This document shows, one piece after another, positions 1 through 7,388 of a stretch of 34,902 bases of DNA. The first letter of the stretch is position 1, and each line of letters opens with the position of its first letter. Source of the stretch: Nocardiopsis alkaliphila YIM 80379 (lineage in GTDB: Bacteria > Actinomycetota > Actinomycetes > Streptosporangiales > Streptosporangiaceae). The stretch is taken from positions 1-34,902 of the forward strand of contig NZ_ANBD01000070.1 in the NCBI RefSeq assembly GCF_000341005.1, written 5' to 3'. The notes below the pieces were generated by a model. The model was not told the DNA's origin and made no database searches. It saw only the letters and a list, made by a program, of their open reading frames with translations. The position numbers were made by a program, and so were the translations under genes.

Positions 1-465
1 CATACGGGCGACGTTGAGTGCTTGGCGCCGGGTGTCCTCCTCCCCCATGTAGATGCGGCACTCCAGGCCGAGCAGGGCGCAGGCGGTGGCGGTGGCCACT
101 CCGTGCTGTCCGGCTCCGGTCTCGGCGATGACGCGGGTCTTGCCCATGCGTTTGGTGAGCAGGGCCTGGCCGAGCACGTTGTTGATCTTGTGCGAGCCGG
201 TGTGGTTGAGATCCTCCCGCTTGAGCAGGACGCGCGCCCCACCGGCGTGTTCGGAGAAGTTGCGGGCCTCGGTGAGCAGGCTGGGCCGGCCGGCGTAGCT
301 CTTCAGCAGGTGGTCGAACTCGGCTTGGAAGGTGGGATCGTCCTTGGCCTTGGCCCATTCGGCCTCGACCTCGTCGAGGGCGGCGATGAGGGCCTCGGGG
401 GCGAATCGACCGCCGAAGCGACCGTAGTGCCCCCCGGCGTCGGGCACCGGTTGAGCATGGCTCAT
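1..465 (-). CDS. trpB: Tryptophan synthase beta chain, N-terminal part (runs off the window)
   Basis: This is the first 155 codons of tryptophan synthase beta, which condenses indole with serine in the last step of tryptophan synthesis as the alpha2-beta2 complex. The N-terminus carries the family signature [10 protein letters not shown] near residue 15. The motif HTGSHKINN follows, with the PLP-binding lysine at about residue 93, and then [12 protein letters not shown]. The ATG at 465 is preceded by AGGAG at 474-478, about eight bases upstream. That ribosome-binding site can fold into a CTCCT/AGGAG hairpin (474-488). The gene lies downstream of trpC with a 235-base gap that holds a Trp-rich leader peptide. 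The rest of the gene, and presumably trpA, lie outside the window. Confidence 0.97.
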   Translation of the reverse strand, partial: MSHAQPVPDAGGHYGRFGGRFAPEALIAALDEVEAEWAKAKDDPTFQAEFDHLLKSYAGRPSLLTEARNFSEHAGGARVLLKREDLNHTGSHKINNVLGQALLTKRMGKTRVIAETGAGQHGVATATACALLGLECRIYMGEEDTRRQALNVARM

Positions 466-473
466 GGGAAGTT

Positions 474-656
474 CTCCTACGAAAGGAGGCCGACCGCGGC
501 GTCCCTCCGCCGACTCCGGGCCGCGGAGGTGCCGCGTGCCGACCGCTGGGGCGCCGCCTGGCTCGGGCGACGCCGTGGGTTCGGGTCGACGCGGCGATGG
601 GAACCCGCGGACAGGTGTGTCTACGGGCTCCCTAGAGCCATCGCCATCTGCGATGG
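474..656 (-). promoter_or_regulatory. Putative trp attenuator and ribosome-binding-site-sequestering leader
   Basis: Read on the minus strand, CCATCGC (656-650) pairs with GCGATGG (644-638) across the Trp codons. GGCGATGG (645-638) can pair instead with CCATCGCC (600-593), so the two stems exclude each other. GGGTTC (606-601) with GAACCC (582-577) encloses the third arm. Closer to trpB, CCTCCGC (529-523) pairs with GCGGAGG (510-504), whose GGAGG can alternatively pair with CCTCC (489-485). CTCCT (488-484) can also pair with the trpB ribosome-binding site AGGAG (478-474). No U-tract is visible, so translational control or Rho-type termination fits better than a classical intrinsic terminator. 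Confidence 0.5.
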
Positions 657-691
657 AGCGTGTGGGCGAGGTGCGCCGTCGTCGTTCCCAT
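632..691 (-). CDS. Trp-codon leader peptide between trpC and trpB
   Basis: A 19-codon frame, [19 protein letters not shown], starts at ATG 691, ten bases after the trpC stop, and ends at TAG 632-634. A GAGG ribosome-binding site overlaps the trpC stop codon. Two tryptophan codons, split by one Arg codon, sit just before the stop, as in classical trp leader peptides. The two UGG codons lie within or beside one arm of a hairpin (650-656 with 638-644), and the same arm can pair instead with 593-600. Streptomyces carry a small gene (trpM/trpX) at the same place. Whether this peptide is a relative of that product or a pure sensing peptide cannot be told by eye. The frame is seen directly; the regulatory role is inferred. 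Confidence 0.65.
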   Translation of the reverse strand: MGTTTAHLAHTLHRRWRWL

Positions 692-700
692 CGATGTTCC

Positions 701-1507
701 TCAGCTCCGGTCTCGCAGAGCGGGGTGGGCTCCGGCGGTGACCAGGTCGGCGACGGCCTCGCGCGGGTCACGTCCGCGCACCAGGCTCTCGCCCACCAGG
801 ACCGCTCCGGCCCCGGCACCGGCGTAGGCCAGCAGGTCGTGCGGGCCTCGGATTCCGGATTCGGCGATTCTGACGCGATCGGCGGGGATGAGCGGGGCGA
901 GTCGGGAGAAGGTGTCCCGATCCACCTCGAGGGTCTTGAGGTTGCGCGCGTTGACCCCGATGACGGTGGCACCGGCGTCCAGTGCGCGGGCGACCTCCTC
1001 TTCGTCGTGGACCTCGACCAGGGGGGTCAGGCCCAGCGAGCACGCCCGCTCGACCAAGGAGACCAGGGCCTCCTGGGGCAGAGCGGCGACGATGAGCAGG
1101 ACGGCGGAGGCACCGAAGACGCGGGCCTCCCACAGTTGGTAGGAGCTGACCACGAAGTCCTTGCGCAGCAAGGGGACGTCGACGGCGGCGTGGACCGCCT
1201 GGAGGTCGGCGAGGCTTCCGTTGAAGCGGCGCTGCTCGGTGAGCACGCTGATCCAGGTGGCACCGCCCGCCTCGTACTCGCGGGCCAACGCGGCCGGGTC
1301 GTCGATGGTCGCGAGCGGGCCCTTGGAGGGGCTGGCACGCTTGACCTCGGCGATCACGTGGACGCCGGGACGACGCAGGGTGGCCTCGGCGTCCTTGGGT
1401 GCGGGCGCCGACTCGGCCTGGGCCTTGAGGCGCTCCAACGGCAGGTCCTGCTGGCGCTGCGCCAGGTCGGCGCGTACTCCGTCGAGGATCTCGTCGAGCA
1501 CGCTCAC
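701..1507 (-). CDS. trpC: Indole-3-glycerol-phosphate synthase
   Basis: This 268-residue TIM-barrel enzyme closes the ring of carboxyphenylamino-deoxyribulose phosphate to indole-3-glycerol phosphate in the tryptophan pathway. Visible family motifs are [13 protein letters not shown] (about 51-63, with the catalytic Glu54 and Lys56), [10 protein letters not shown] (about 111-120, with the catalytic Lys116), [13 protein letters not shown] and IAESGI in the phosphate-binding half. Length is normal for a monofunctional enzyme. The start is GTG at 1507 with GGAG about ten bases upstream. It is followed on the same strand by the Trp leader peptide and trpB. A possible own promoter lies about 110 bases upstream (1616-1621). 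Confidence 0.97.
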   Translation of the reverse strand: MSVLDEILDGVRADLAQRQQDLPLERLKAQAESAPAPKDAEATLRRPGVHVIAEVKRASPSKGPLATIDDPAALAREYEAGGATWISVLTEQRRFNGSLADLQAVHAAVDVPLLRKDFVVSSYQLWEARVFGASAVLLIVAALPQEALVSLVERACSLGLTPLVEVHDEEEVARALDAGATVIGVNARNLKTLEVDRDTFSRLAPLIPADRVRIAESGIRGPHDLLAYAGAGAGAVLVGESLVRGRDPREAVADLVTAGAHPALRDRS

Positions 1508-1598
1508 CAGTTCTAGCTCCCTCGTGAAGGTCGGATCGCGGTGGCCGGTCCAGCGCTTGGGACGCGGATCGGCTCGGTGGGTTCGGGTGGACCACCGT

Positions 1599-1621
1599 CA
1601 CACCGTGTGTTGGCCATCGTA
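1599..1621 (-). promoter_or_regulatory. Candidate trpC promoter -10 with palindrome at the start site
   Basis: On the minus strand TACGAT (1621-1616) fits the actinobacterial TAnnnT -10 pattern. The perfect 11-base palindrome CACACGGTGTG (1609-1599) lies where transcription would begin. No convincing -35 is visible. The same bases also look like a start region (GGGGGTGGATACGATG) for a 34-codon frame ending just before trpC, so the call is tentative. Confidence 0.3.
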
Positions 1622-1674
1622 TCCACCCCCGTGGCCGGGGAGGTCGTCGACCCCGCCGGGTGGGCCGTTTCGGT

Positions 1675-2292
1675 TCACCAGGTGGGCAACAGCGGGGTAC
1701 CGGGGGCCAAGAAGGAGAACCAGGGCAGGTTGCGCAGGATCCAGAACGCGGTGATGGTGATGCCCATGAGCCATAGGAACCAGCCCGGGGTGAGCTTGGG
1801 ATGGCGCTTGGGCGGCCGGATCGAGCGGACGAGCCACGACCCATAGGTCCACAAGACGTAGGGCACCAGGAAGAGCAGGAGGGGGTTCATGCTGATCGCG
1901 CCGAGGAAGTCGCCGTGGGTGGTGAGGGCGACCGCCCGCATGGTGCCGCAGCCAGGGCAGAAGGTTCCGGTGAGCAGCAACCACGGACAAGTGGGGTAGT
2001 TTCCCGGTTCGTTGGGGTCCACGAAGTGGAGCAAAGTGGCACCGGCCAGGCCGACCACTCCCAGACCCACCGGCCACACCGCCGGGTGCAGGTTCAGCAG
2101 ACGCCGTTGCAGGCGTTCCTTGAACGAGGGTGGTGTGGGGGCTGCCTCGGGATCGGTGGCGACCGCCGAGGGGGACTCCATGGTGGGTCGCTCGTCGGGC
2201 GTGTTCTCGGAGTACACGTTTTCCAGAATAGGGGTACGGCCATCGAACGCGCCCCCGGACTCCGAAACGGTGACCGGGGGCGAGAATCCCAT
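1675..2292 (-). CDS. DUF2752 family membrane protein
   Basis: The 205-residue product has the DUF2752 hallmark: a Cys-containing segment (LLTGTFCPGCGTMRAV, near residue 115) followed by HGDFLGAISMNPLLL and hydrophobic segments. Four membrane helices are likely: about residues 72-92, 110-130, 140-160 and 178-200. The family's function is unknown, although its CPxCGxxRA motif is highly conserved. The gene sits 21 bases after the dispanin-like gene and about 170 bases before trpC. The start is uncertain. ATG 2292 gives the longest frame, while ATG 2181 (METSPSAV-like start, 168 residues) begins nearer the conserved part. Neither has a good ribosome-binding site, and the extra 37 codons have weaker GC3 bias. 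Confidence 0.8.
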   Translation of the reverse strand: MGFSPPVTVSESGGAFDGRTPILENVYSENTPDERPTMESPSAVATDPEAAPTPPSFKERLQRRLLNLHPAVWPVGLGVVGLAGATLLHFVDPNEPGNYPTCPWLLLTGTFCPGCGTMRAVALTTHGDFLGAISMNPLLLFLVPYVLWTYGSWLVRSIRPPKRHPKLTPGWFLWLMGITITAFWILRNLPWFSFLAPGTPLLPTW

Positions 2293-2313
2293 TGATGGGC
2301 GACCGTCGTCCGC

Positions 2314-2703
2314 CTAGTAGTAGGCCGGAGTGCTCGCCGCCAGCATGATGGAGAAGATGTTGAGGACGATACCGAGGACCCAGAGGATGCCACCGACGAT
2401 GAAAGCGATCTTCGTCCACTTCTTGGCGTTGGTCTGGGCCTCGTAGGCGCCGGTCTGGTCACCGCGGTTCCACAGGTCGTTGACCTTGGCGGCATTGATG
2501 ATCGCGGGGATCGCGAAGGGCCAGCAGCAGAAGATGGCGACGATGGCCCAGACGAGGCCGTTGTCAGGCGCGGTACCGCCGGGGCCACCGGGCGGAGGAC
2601 CGTACCCCCCGGGGCCACCGGGCGGAGGACCGTACCCCCCGGGGCCACCACCAGGGGGCGGGGGCGGGCCGGGGTTGCCGGGGGGCGGAGGACCATAGCT
2701 CAT
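2314..2703 (-). CDS. CD225/dispanin-type membrane protein with Pro/Gly-rich N-terminus
   Basis: The 129-residue protein starts MSYGPPPPGN. Its first 45 residues are a low-complexity Gly-Pro-Tyr tail containing two exact copies of GGYGPPPGGP. Two membrane segments follow: LVWAIVAIFCCWPFAIPAII and the helix starting at KIAFIVGGILWVLGIVL. Between them lies AAKVNDLWNRGDQTGAYEAQTNAKKW. The pattern 'AIFCCWPFAIPAI...AxxVNxLWxxGDxxGAxxASxxAKKW' is typical of bacterial CD225/interferon-induced-transmembrane-like (dispanin) proteins, whose role in bacteria is not established. I chose ATG 2703 because upstream codons lack the family pattern. Ribosome-binding sequence is weak; a promoter candidate lies at 2887-2916. 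Confidence 0.82.
   Translation of the reverse strand: MSYGPPPPGNPGPPPPPGGGPGGYGPPPGGPGGYGPPPGGPGGTAPDNGLVWAIVAIFCCWPFAIPAIINAAKVNDLWNRGDQTGAYEAQTNAKKWTKIAFIVGGILWVLGIVLNIFSIMLAASTPAYY
2581..2640 (-). repeat. Two exact 30-base tandem repeats inside the dispanin-like gene
   Basis: Positions 2581-2610 and 2611-2640 are identical and encode ten residues each (GGYGPPPGGP on the minus strand). A partial third copy begins at 2641. Exact identity, including third codon positions, suggests recent duplication by slippage. Confidence 0.95.
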
Positions 2704-2886
2704 GAGTGGAGAGTCTTTCCGAAAGAGGACAAGGGTTTCAGCCCGACATGGCCTGAGCACACGTCGTCCCAACAAGGGGCAGGGCCGGGGGTCACCGGAC
2801 TCTGAGGAACCCGCCACTTCGAACGGTTCCGCTTTGGCGAGACAGCGCCGGTCGGTGTCGAAGCGGCTGACGAGGCCGGTCCTGAG

Positions 2887-2916
2887 AATGTACCCGTCAC
2901 ACGGGACATTCGTCTA
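2887..2916 (-). promoter_or_regulatory. Candidate promoter of the dispanin-like gene
   Basis: On the minus strand TAGACG (2916-2911) and TACATT (2892-2887) are spaced by 18 bases, matching -35 (4 of 6) and -10 (TAnnnT) elements. The predicted start lies near 2880, leaving a leader of about 175 bases. The 2704-2972 gap otherwise shows no gene. Confidence 0.4.
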
Positions 2917-2972
2917 TTTCCCGTTACTCATCCGTTGTGAGCTGCGTTTTTCCGCCCTGCCCCATTCGTCGG

Positions 2973-3260
2973 CTACTTACTTTCCGTGGCCTGGGCCTTA
3001 CGGGAGGCTTCCCACTCTTCGCGTGTGGGCGGCACCGGGCGGGGCGCCTTGCGGCCCATGCCGGCCTTCTTCATCACACCGGCGACGACCGAGAACAGGA
3101 CACTGGCGACCAGGGCGACGATGGTCCATGTCACCAGGGCGCCACCGGCGATCACGGCCACGGCGGCCACGGCCCAGGCCACGATCCAGGTGATGGTGAG
3201 GAACCAGGCGGAGATGGTGTTTCCGTGGTCGTCGTGTTCTTCGTGGTGCGCGTCGGCCAT
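2973..3260 (-). CDS. HGxxPAAW-family small membrane protein (trp region)
   Basis: This is a 95-residue protein with a His/Glu/Asp-rich N-terminus (H5, H6, H9, H12) leading into HGNTISAW. That is a variant of the HGxxPAAW motif that names the family, with Ser in place of the first residue after Pro and no Pro. Two hydrophobic helices follow (about 18-40 and 43-63), then a basic Pro-rich tail with PPTREEWEASRKAQ. Function is unknown, but the gene is a regular neighbour of trp genes in actinobacteria. Its ATG overlaps the stop codon of the upstream gene by one base (TGATG at 3258-3262), so the two are translationally coupled. Confidence 0.9.
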   Translation of the reverse strand: MADAHHEEHDDHGNTISAWFLTITWIVAWAVAAVAVIAGGALVTWTIVALVASVLFSVVAGVMKKAGMGRKAPRPVPPTREEWEASRKAQATESK

Positions 3261-3973
3261 CAGTGGCTCTCCTTCGGTTCGGCCCGCCGGTCGACCGGCG
3301 GTGCGGGTTCGGTGTCGTCCCCGGGCTCGGCTCGGTCCACCGATGCGGCGGGCGTGCCATCGCCCGGGGCGTCAAGTGTGGGGTCGTCACCGGCGTCCAG
3401 CGATTTCCACAGGTCGGCGGGTGTGCGCGCCTGGCTCGGACGGGGTGCGGCGTCCCGATCGTACCGGGTGCCCATACCTGGCCAGACAGGGGCGCGGACA
3501 ACCGCGGCCAGCCCGCTCAGAACCAGCATGAGGGCTCCGGCCGCGGCCATGACCGGCCCCAGGAGGCTGATGTCGGGGCTCCCCACGACCTCACCGGTTC
3601 CGGCGGTGTCGGTGGCGGATTCGGCGACCGCGCCGATCAGGGTCTCGGGGCGGGTCGCCGCCCACAGGGTGGTGAGCGCGAACACGCCACAGGCCATCAC
3701 GAGCACGGCCACCACGCGTCGCGCCCAGGAGCGTGCGGCGTACAGGCCGGCGATCGCGGCGAGCCCCGTCCAACCCAGGCCACTGAGGGCCCCGGCGAGG
3801 TCACCTCCGGTGATCTCGACCGGGACGGGGGCCACCGGTCCTGGTGAACCGAGCAGGCCCTGCACCCACACCCGACCGGAAGCGGCCAGCAACAGTGCGG
3901 CACCAGCGGCCATGAGGAGGGTGGCGACGCCGTACTCTCGGCGAATGCGGGTGGTGCTCGTGCCGTCGCTCAC
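3260..3973 (-). CDS. Trp-region conserved membrane protein (Trp_oprn_chp family)
   Basis: The 237-residue product has four predicted membrane segments: about residues 14-34 ([20 protein letters not shown]), 61-80, 87-106 and 141-160. GRVWVQG follows the first helix and is typical of this actinobacterial family known from trp operons. The tail from about residue 170 is charged and disordered. No biochemical function is known. It overlaps hisI by four bases (ATGA at 3970-3973) and the HGxxPAAW gene by one base. In Streptomyces trpE usually lies between hisI and this gene; here hisI abuts it directly. Confidence 0.88.
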   Translation of the reverse strand: MSDGTSTTRIRREYGVATLLMAAGAALLLAASGRVWVQGLLGSPGPVAPVPVEITGGDLAGALSGLGWTGLAAIAGLYAARSWARRVVAVLVMACGVFALTTLWAATRPETLIGAVAESATDTAGTGEVVGSPDISLLGPVMAAAGALMLVLSGLAAVVRAPVWPGMGTRYDRDAAPRPSQARTPADLWKSLDAGDDPTLDAPGDGTPAASVDRAEPGDDTEPAPPVDRRAEPKESH

Positions 3974-4314
3974 AGCAGCCGCCCCGCGTCGAAGCAGGTG
4001 TGCTCACCGGTGTGACAGGCCGCTCCGGTCTGATCGACCTGAATCAACAGTGTGTCGCCGTCGCAGTCGAGTGCGACCGACACCACACGCTGGGTGTTGC
4101 CGGAGGTCGCGCCCTTGACCCAGTACTCCCCCCTGCTGCGGGACCAATAGGTGGCCTCGCGTGTGGTGAGGGTGCGATGCAGCGCCTCGTCGTCCATCCA
4201 GGCGAGCATGAGGACCTCCCCGCTGTCGTGCTGTTGCACCACGGCGGGGACGAGGCCGTCCGGAGTCCGCTTCAGACGAGCGGCGATGTCCGGGTCGAGG
4301 TTGGTGACGCTCAT
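3970..4314 (-). CDS. hisI: Phosphoribosyl-AMP cyclohydrolase
   Basis: The 114-residue, monofunctional enzyme opens the adenine ring of phosphoribosyl-AMP in the third step of histidine synthesis. Visible motifs include [11 protein letters not shown] (about 36-46), [19 protein letters not shown] (about 56-74), the metal-binding [15 protein letters not shown] and the zinc-cysteine region [10 protein letters not shown] near the C-terminus. Length is typical. The ATG at 4314 has GGAAGG directly in front, too close for a normal ribosome-binding site. TAACCT (4327-4322) lies seven bases upstream, so a leaderless transcript is likely. It starts the hisI/trp-region cluster and is separated from the hisD-F unit by the SIS gene and the ABC pair. 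Confidence 0.96.
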   Translation of the reverse strand: MSVTNLDPDIAARLKRTPDGLVPAVVQQHDSGEVLMLAWMDDEALHRTLTTREATYWSRSRGEYWVKGATSGNTQRVVSVALDCDGDTLLIQVDQTGAACHTGEHTCFDAGRLL

Positions 4315-4321
4315 GCCTTCC

Positions 4322-4327
4322 AGGTTA
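4322..4327 (-). promoter_or_regulatory. Candidate -10 element for a leaderless hisI transcript
   Basis: TAACCT on the minus strand fits TAnnnT and ends seven bases before the hisI ATG, so transcription would start at or next to the start codon. The -35 region is weak (TGAGCA at spacing 18). Confidence 0.35.
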
Positions 4328-4362
4328 TGGCCGTGGCCGGAGCGCTGCTCACCGGGTACTGC

Positions 4363-4391
4363 TCAACGGTGTGGCGCGCACGCCCTAGAGT
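4363..4391 (+). promoter_or_regulatory. Candidate promoter upstream of the SIS-domain gene
   Basis: TCAACG (4363-4368) and TAGAGT (4386-4391) are 17 bases apart; the -10 is good and the -35 weak. Six bases after TAGAGT lies a GTG (4398), the same geometry as other leaderless starts in this window. Confidence 0.35.
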
Positions 4392-4397
4392 GCGAGC

Positions 4398-4478
4398 GTG
4401 CACACCTTGGGACGCGAGCACGCACCCCCTCGGCGCGTCCCGGTACCGACGCACTCGTCCGCGACCCGCCCCCGATGA
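4398..4478 (+). CDS. Possible leaderless 26-codon upstream ORF
   Basis: GTG 4398 lies exactly six bases after the -10-like TAGAGT and opens a 26-codon frame (starts MHTLGREHAPP, ends with TGA at 4476-4478). The ribosome-binding site of the SIS gene follows the stop directly, and its GTG start is 15 bases further on in the same frame. The peptide has an Arg/Pro-rich second half and matches nothing I know. It may be a regulatory mini-ORF or chance. Confidence 0.25.
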   Translation: MHTLGREHAPPRRVPVPTHSSATRPR

Positions 4479-4493
4479 CCTGGAGCCCCTACC

Positions 4494-5492
4494 GTGACCT
4501 CCGAGTCCTTGACCGCCGACCTGGCGGGCAAGCCCGACGCGCTGACCGCGCTCGCCCGGCGCTTTCCCCGTTGGGACCCCTACGCCGCGTTGCCCGCCCT
4601 GTTGGACGATGAGCCCGCGTCGGTTCGCTTCCTCGGCCTGGGACCGGCACGGCGGGCCTGCGAGGTGGCCGCCGCGCGGTTGCGCCGGGCCGGAGTCGGC
4701 GCGACCGCGGACTCCTCCACCTCCGGGGAGGAACCTCCGACCGACGCTGAGACGCTGGTGGTGGCGGTGACCCTGGGTGAGGGCCAGCGGGAGTTGAGCA
4801 CGGTGCTGGACCGGTACGTGGGGCGCTCCCCCGTGGTGGTGCTGGCCCCGCACCCCGATGTGGTGGTGGCGCGTTACGCGGACCTGTTGGTGCCGTTGCA
4901 CTCCGGCGAGGAGGAGGCCGGATTGGGGTGCCGTGCCTACCAGCACGCCTTGGCCCTGTTGTTGCTGCTCGGGCACCGGTTGGGGGCTCCGGTGGGTGGT
5001 AGTGGGAACTTCCCCGGGTTGTTGATGCGGGCGGCCAACGCGGCGCGGACCTTGTTGGACGAGGCAGCGGAGTGGGTGCCCAAGGCGGCCCGGGTGCTGG
5101 ATTCCCCCGCCGGGGTGCACCTGGTGGCACCGGCGGAGCGTCTGGCCTCGGCCGGGCAGGGGGTCCAAGTGCTGCGTCGTGGGCCGATCCGGCTGGCGCA
5201 CGCGGCGGAGACCGGCGAGTGGTCGCACACCGATCGTCACTTGGCGGCGGTCACGGACTACCGGGCACTGCTGTTCGCCGGGTCTTCCTACGACCAACGG
5301 TTCGCCGAACACCTGGGCCAACTGCGGGGCACGTTCGTGGCGGTGGGCGCCACCCCCGGCCGCGAACGCGTGCCGGGGGCGGCGTTGACGCTGCGCTACC
5401 CGGGTGATGGCGACCCGGACGTGAGCCTGCTGACCGAACCCCTGGCGGCGGAGTTGTTGGCCGCCCACTGGTGGAGCATTTCGGACCGCTGA
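4494..5492 (+). CDS. SIS-domain (phosphosugar-binding-like) protein
   Basis: This 332-residue protein resembles the sugar-isomerase half of GlmS-type enzymes and other SIS proteins, which bind phosphosugars. The evidence is the overall pattern: KPDALTALARRFPRWDPYAAL at the N-terminus, RFLGLGPARRACEVAAARLR (a glycine loop with helix) and a later VVVLAPHPDVVVARYADLLVPL strand-turn region. A second half-domain has DYRALLFAGSSYDQRFAEHLGQLRG. No glutamine amidotransferase domain is present, so it is not GlmS itself and its substrate is unknown. The start is GTG 4494 with GGAG about nine bases before. It lies alone between hisI (divergent) and the ABC exporter (convergent, 45-base gap). Confidence 0.75.
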   Translation: MTSESLTADLAGKPDALTALARRFPRWDPYAALPALLDDEPASVRFLGLGPARRACEVAAARLRRAGVGATADSSTSGEEPPTDAETLVVAVTLGEGQRELSTVLDRYVGRSPVVVLAPHPDVVVARYADLLVPLHSGEEEAGLGCRAYQHALALLLLLGHRLGAPVGGSGNFPGLLMRAANAARTLLDEAAEWVPKAARVLDSPAGVHLVAPAERLASAGQGVQVLRRGPIRLAHAAETGEWSHTDRHLAAVTDYRALLFAGSSYDQRFAEHLGQLRGTFVAVGATPGRERVPGAALTLRYPGDGDPDVSLLTEPLAAELLAAHWWSISDR

Positions 5493-5537
5493 GGTCTTGA
5501 CCCAAACCTCCGCGAGGGCGGGCCCCGAGAGTTCGCA

Positions 5538-7388
5538 TCAGGCGGAGGAACGCACCCAGGAGGCGTACAGGTCGGCGTACACCCCGGGCCGCTCGACCAG
5601 TTCGTCGTGGGAGCCGCTCTGGACGATCCTGCCGTCGTCGAAGACCAGGACCCGGTCGGCGGCCTCGGCGGTGGACAGTCGGTGGGCGATCGCGACCGAG
5701 GTTCGGCCGCGGGTGAGCCGGTCCAGGGCGCGCTGGATGCGCATCTCGGTGTGCGGGTCCACGGCCGAGGTGGCCTCGTCCAGAACGAGCAGGTCCGGGT
5801 CGGCGATGTAGGCGCGCACGAGAGCGACGAGTTGGCGTTCCCCCGCCGACAGGGATTCGCCGCGCTGGCCCACCGGCGTGTCCAGTCCATGGGCGAGGCT
5901 GCCCAGCCAGTCGGCCAGACCGAGTTCGGTGACGGCCGCCTCCAGTTCGGCGTCGGTGCTCTCGGGGCGAGCGAAGCGGATGTTGTCGCCCAAGGAACTG
6001 TCGAAGAGGAAGCCTTCCTGGGGCACCATGACCACCCGGCTGCGCAGGGAGGAGAAGGCGACCTCCCGTAGGTCGGTGTCGTCCAGCCGCACGGTGCCGC
6101 TCTCGGGGTCCATCAGGCGGGTGAGGAGTTTGACGAAGGTGGTCTTGCCCGAGCCGGTCTCGCCGACGACCGCCAACCGAGTTCCCGGAGTGATGCGGAC
6201 ACTGATGTCGTCCAAGACGACGGGGCCCTCCGGGTAGGAGTAGGTCACGTGGTCGAAGTCGACCCTGACGGGCCCGCGCGGCAGGACACGGCCGGCCTCG
6301 CCCGGGTCGGCGATGTCGGGGACGGTGTCCAGTACGCCCAGGACACGCCGCCAGCCGGCGATGGCGTTCTGGGCCTCATTGAAGATCTCGGTGGCCATCA
6401 TCATGGGCTGCACGAACAGCGTCATGAGGAACAGGAAGGCGATGAGCTGACCGGCGGTCAGGTCACCACCCACGCCCAGGCCGACGCCGACCAGGACCAC
6501 CGCCGCGTTGGCGATGGCGGCGACGATCTCGGCGAAGGGCGAGACCGCCATGGACAGGCGTTGGGCCTTGACCTGGGCCTTGCGGGTGGCCAGGACGGTG
6601 GTGTCGATGCGGTCGGCGGTGCGCTCTTCGACGCCGTGGGCGCGGATGACGGCGGCACCCATGACGGTCTCACCGATGGCGCCGAGCATGTCACCGGTGC
6701 GTTCACGGACCTTGAGGTAGGCCTTGGACAGAAGCTTTTGCAGCCAGCGCACACCGAAGAGCAGCGGCAGGAAGCAGACCCACACCACAAGGGTGAGTTC
6801 CCAGGAGTAGATCGCCATGAGGGTGGTGGCGACCAGGAGTTGGCCGGTGCTGACCAGCAGGAGCAGGCCGCCCCACTGCATGAAGTGGCTGATCTGGTCG
6901 ACGTCACCGGTGACTCGGGAGACCAGGGCACCCTTGCGTTCACTGTTCTGAGTGAGCACGGACAGGTCATGGACGTGCCGGAACGCCTTACGGCGCAGGG
7001 TGGCCAGACCGGACTCGGTGGCCCGGTACAGGCGCAGGTTCATCAGGAACGAGCAGATCATGGTGACGACCAGGAGCACGGCGCAGGTGGCCACCATGCG
7101 GGTGACGAACCCCAGGTCGGGACCGTCGGTGGTGGCGATGCCGTTGTCGATGATCTGCTGGACGGCGATGGGCACGATCACCTTGCCCGCGGTGGCGACC
7201 ATCGCGAAGATCAGGGTCAGCCACAGCCCCTTGGCGAACTCCGGGGACAGGCGCAGGCCGCGTTTGATCGTGCCGATCGCGCTGTCGTCGTTGCGGTGCA
7301 AAGACGGGGCCTGATCGTGCTGGGGGCGCCGCCCATCGGCCGCCCGACCCGACCTGTCATCGGCGCGGGTCCGTGTGGGTGCGCTCAT
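5538..7388 (-). CDS. ABC exporter half-transporter, subunit with the canonical catalytic Glu
   Basis: This 616-residue type IV ABC exporter has a membrane domain (about 50-340, six helices) and an ATPase domain (about 375-610). Walker A is GETGSGKT (409-416). Walker B is LLVLDEATSAVD with catalytic Glu538, and the switch His is H569 (IAHRLST). The signature motif is the non-canonical LSAGERQ (513-519). Together with the partner encoded just upstream, whose ATP site lacks Glu and His, this points to a heterodimeric exporter with one active and one degenerate site. ATGA at 7385-7388 couples the two genes. The exported substrate (lipid, drug or peptide) cannot be told from sequence. Confidence 0.94.
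   Translation of the reverse strand: MSAPTRTRADDRSGRAADGRRPQHDQAPSLHRNDDSAIGTIKRGLRLSPEFAKGLWLTLIFAMVATAGKVIVPIAVQQIIDNGIATTDGPDLGFVTRMVATCAVLLVVTMICSFLMNLRLYRATESGLATLRRKAFRHVHDLSVLTQNSERKGALVSRVTGDVDQISHFMQWGGLLLLVSTGQLLVATTLMAIYSWELTLVVWVCFLPLLFGVRWLQKLLSKAYLKVRERTGDMLGAIGETVMGAAVIRAHGVEERTADRIDTTVLATRKAQVKAQRLSMAVSPFAEIVAAIANAAVVLVGVGLGVGGDLTAGQLIAFLFLMTLFVQPMMMATEIFNEAQNAIAGWRRVLGVLDTVPDIADPGEAGRVLPRGPVRVDFDHVTYSYPEGPVVLDDISVRITPGTRLAVVGETGSGKTTFVKLLTRLMDPESGTVRLDDTDLREVAFSSLRSRVVMVPQEGFLFDSSLGDNIRFARPESTDAELEAAVTELGLADWLGSLAHGLDTPVGQRGESLSAGERQLVALVRAYIADPDLLVLDEATSAVDPHTEMRIQRALDRLTRGRTSVAIAHRLSTAEAADRVLVFDDGRIVQSGSHDELVERPGVYADLYASWVRSSA

Noticed and set aside
3260..4118. Long open frames on the plus strand opposite the trp-region genes
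   Set aside because: They are Arg/Gly/Ala-rich antisense frames with no family motifs, expected in high-GC coding DNA. The minus-strand genes have clear motifs and coupled starts.
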